From a bacterium (GTDB lineage: Bacteria; Patescibacteriota; Minisyncoccia; Phycocordibacterales; UBA2100), in contig JAUYLR010000042.1 in the NCBI GenBank assembly GCA_030698935.1, forward strand, positions 1 to 6,864: a stretch of 6,864 nucleotides of DNA, given 5' to 3'. Positions 5,479 through 6,864 of the stretch are shown here, one piece after another; position 1 is the first letter of the stretch, and each line of letters opens with the position of its first letter. The translations under genes and the position numbers were made by a program. The notes under the pieces are model-generated. The model was not told the origin of the DNA. It ran no database searches and saw nothing but the letters and a program-made list of their open reading frames with translations.

Positions 5479-6816
5479 ATGCAGCGATTGTTTGCCGGCT
5501 TTTTTGTTGTGGTGGCGCTCTCATGCGCGGGGTTCTCATTGCCCACACAAGCGCAGGCGGCTACCAGTGCAGAGGAGCGTGCGGCGCTCCAAGCGCAACT
5601 TGACCAGATAGAAACGGACATCCTCAACAATAAGGGCACGCTCTCCGAGCTGCAGAAACAGCGCACCACTCTTGAGCGCGATATTTCAATACTGGACAAT
5701 AAAATAAAAACGGCACAGCTCCAGATAAAGCAGACGGACCTCACGCTTAGGAAACTCAAGGGAGATATATCAGAGAAACAGTCTTCAATCAGGGAGGTGG
5801 ATGCGAAGGTGAAGAGAGGAGAGGAGTCGCTGGCGCAGATTTTGCGCCGTACGCGCGAGGCGGACGACAGGTCGCTCATTGAACTGGCGCTCACGGGCTC
5901 CATTACCGAAGTATTTACCGATATGGACAACTTTGGCGCGCTCCAAGAGTCGCTTGGCGATATGTTCACCGAGATGGCGGCACTGCACAAGGATTTAGAC
6001 AGCCGTAAGGTAGCCCTTGAAGATAAAGAGGATGAGGCGCAGAAAGTGCGCGTGGCGCAGGTGCTGGCGAGGGTGGCGGTACAAACAGACCAGAAAGAGA
6101 AGCAGAGCATCCTCACGACGACGAAGGGGCAGGAGAAGACCTATCAGCAGCTCATAGCCGAGAAGCAAAAACAGGCGGCGGCGATTCGCGAAGCCCTTTT
6201 CGGCTTGCGCGATACGGGCGCCATTCCGTTCGGGACCGCGTATGAATACGCGAAGACGGCGAGTGCGGGCACGGGCGTGCGCCCCGCGCTCATACTCGCG
6301 ATTCTCACGCAAGAATCCAATCTGGGCGTGAATGTCGGTTCATGTTACGTCACGGACATTCAAACGGGCAGCGGGGTGGGAAAGAACACCGGAACATATT
6401 TCGCAAAGGTCATGAAAGCGCCGCGCGATACGGTTCCGTTCCTTACGGTAACCGAGGCGCTTGGGCGCGACTGGCCGACGACGCCCGTTTCCTGCGCGCA
6501 GGGTTCAGGATACGGGGGAGCCATGGGCCCGTCACAGTTCATTCCTTCAACATGGATGCTGTATAAGAACCGCCTCTCAAGGCTCACGGGCGAGAGTTTC
6601 CCCGACCCGTGGAGCGCGCGCACCGCCATCTTTGCGACGGCGCTTCTGATGGCGGATAACGGTGCCGACCGCGGCACGCGCACCGCGGAGCGCACCGCGG
6701 CGCTCAAGTATTTTGCGGGCGGTAATTGGAGCAGGCCGGCGAATGCGCCCTACGGCGACGGCGTGATGAGACTCGTGGATAAGATACAGGCGGATATTGA
6801 TATTTTGGGCGGGTGA
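5479..6816 (+). CDS. Exported coiled-coil protein with MltB-like lytic transglycosylase domain
   Basis: This 445-residue protein is predicted to be exported and to cleave peptidoglycan glycan strands. Residues 1-27 form a signal peptide (MQR, a hydrophobic core over 4-20, likely cut after AQA at 25-27). Residues about 30-130 and 155-240 are heptad-rich, charged coiled coil like the N-terminal parts of EnvC or PcsB. Residues about 245-445 resemble a soluble lytic transglycosylase. AILTQESNLG (274-283) carries probable catalytic E279, and YGGAMGPSQFIPSTW (345-359) matches the MltB-type YAGAMGxxQFMPSSY motif. There is no HxH LytM peptidase motif, which separates it from EnvC. An insert between these motifs (about 289-343) holds C289 and C339, which could form a disulfide. 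C16 in ALSC is not a good lipobox, so a lipoprotein is less likely. The gene follows its own promoter and may overlap a downstream start. Confidence 0.85.
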   Translation: MQRLFAGFFVVVALSCAGFSLPTQAQAATSAEERAALQAQLDQIETDILNNKGTLSELQKQRTTLERDISILDNKIKTAQLQIKQTDLTLRKLKGDISEKQSSIREVDAKVKRGEESLAQILRRTREADDRSLIELALTGSITEVFTDMDNFGALQESLGDMFTEMAALHKDLDSRKVALEDKEDEAQKVRVAQVLARVAVQTDQKEKQSILTTTKGQEKTYQQLIAEKQKQAAAIREALFGLRDTGAIPFGTAYEYAKTASAGTGVRPALILAILTQESNLGVNVGSCYVTDIQTGSGVGKNTGTYFAKVMKAPRDTVPFLTVTEALGRDWPTTPVSCAQGSGYGGAMGPSQFIPSTWMLYKNRLSRLTGESFPDPWSARTAIFATALLMADNGADRGTRTAERTAALKYFAGGNWSRPANAPYGDGVMRLVDKIQADIDILGG

Positions 6817-6864
6817 TGGTCAAGTCTCGGGGCATTTTAGGCGGAGGAATGGCTCATACCGCCT
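6816..6864 (+). CDS. Possible start of a downstream gene (partial)
   Basis: The TGA at 6814-6816 overlaps an ATG at 6816-6818 (TGATG), and the frame stays open to the right edge, reading MVKSRGILGGGMAHTA. GGGCGGG at 6807-6813 abuts this ATG and might serve as a ribosome-binding site. A second in-frame ATG at 6849 has GGAGG at 6843-6847, only 1 nt away, which is too close. Sixteen residues are too few to name a family. A hairpin in the same stretch could instead mean that this is non-coding. Confidence 0.25.
   Translation, partial: MVKSRGILGGGMAHTA
6839..6864. repeat. Inverted repeat cut by the window edge
   Basis: AGGCGG (6839-6844) pairs with CCGCCT (6859-6864) across a 14-nt loop, and the right arm ends exactly at the window edge. 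The bases before the left arm are GGCATTTT, so the stem would lengthen if AAAATGCC follows. It could be a terminator or intergenic repeat after the transglycosylase gene; the decisive sequence lies outside the window. Confidence 0.35.

Noticed and set aside
5524..5532. Lipoprotein signal at C16 of the transglycosylase
   Set aside because: The ALSC context does not fit the LA(G/A)C lipobox well, while a standard cleavage site after AQA at 25-27 is clear.
5427..6116. 229-residue open frame on the minus strand
   Set aside because: It is antisense to the coiled-coil gene, and its Ser/Arg-rich composition is what the reverse of a charged coiled coil gives. The + strand gene has a signal peptide, catalytic motifs and a promoter.

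Overview
The window looks like ordinary chromosomal sequence from a small-genome bacterium. My best guess is a Candidate Phyla Radiation / Patescibacteria (Parcubacteria-like) lineage. The reasons are a transketolase split into two genes, short gaps and overlapping genes, a coiled-coil plus lytic transglycosylase fusion of a kind I associate with that group, and promoters pressed directly against start codons. This placement is inference from gene style; no rRNA gene is present to test it. TGA ends at least three real genes, so the UGA-to-glycine code of Gracilibacteria/Absconditabacteria does not apply.

Layout. 1-57: probable tail of an upstream + strand gene. 47-1165: aroB-type 3-dehydroquinate synthase. 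1166-1269: AT-rich gap with a weak hairpin and an extended -10 promoter. 1270-3537: a tight three-gene operon made of the transketolase N-terminal half, a small PPC/DUF296 protein, and the transketolase C-terminal half. 3528-3556: a perfect 29-bp inverted repeat between convergent genes, probably a two-way terminator. 3561-4547 (minus): a PfkB-family sugar kinase. 4548-4604: a 57-bp divergent promoter region. 4605-5312: ribosomal protein L25 (TL5/CTC type). 5313-5478: a repeat-bearing gap ending in a promoter. 5479-6816: an exported coiled-coil / MltB-like lytic transglycosylase. 6816-6864: a possible start of another gene, or a hairpin cut by the window edge.

How the genes fit together. Transketolase makes erythrose 4-phosphate and sedoheptulose 7-phosphate. 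The first is a precursor of the shikimate pathway in which AroB acts, and the PfkB kinase probably feeds a sugar into the same sugar-phosphate pool, so 47-4547 reads as a sugar-phosphate neighbourhood. L25 and the transglycosylase are housekeeping genes for the ribosome and the cell wall.

I find no defence system, mobile element, CRISPR array, tRNA or rRNA. The most notable signal is shared promoter architecture. All four genes that appear to start a transcript (1270, 4547 minus, 4605, 5479) have a TATACT or TACAAT -10 box ending only 6-7 nt before the ATG and no Shine-Dalgarno sequence. This predicts leaderless mRNAs.
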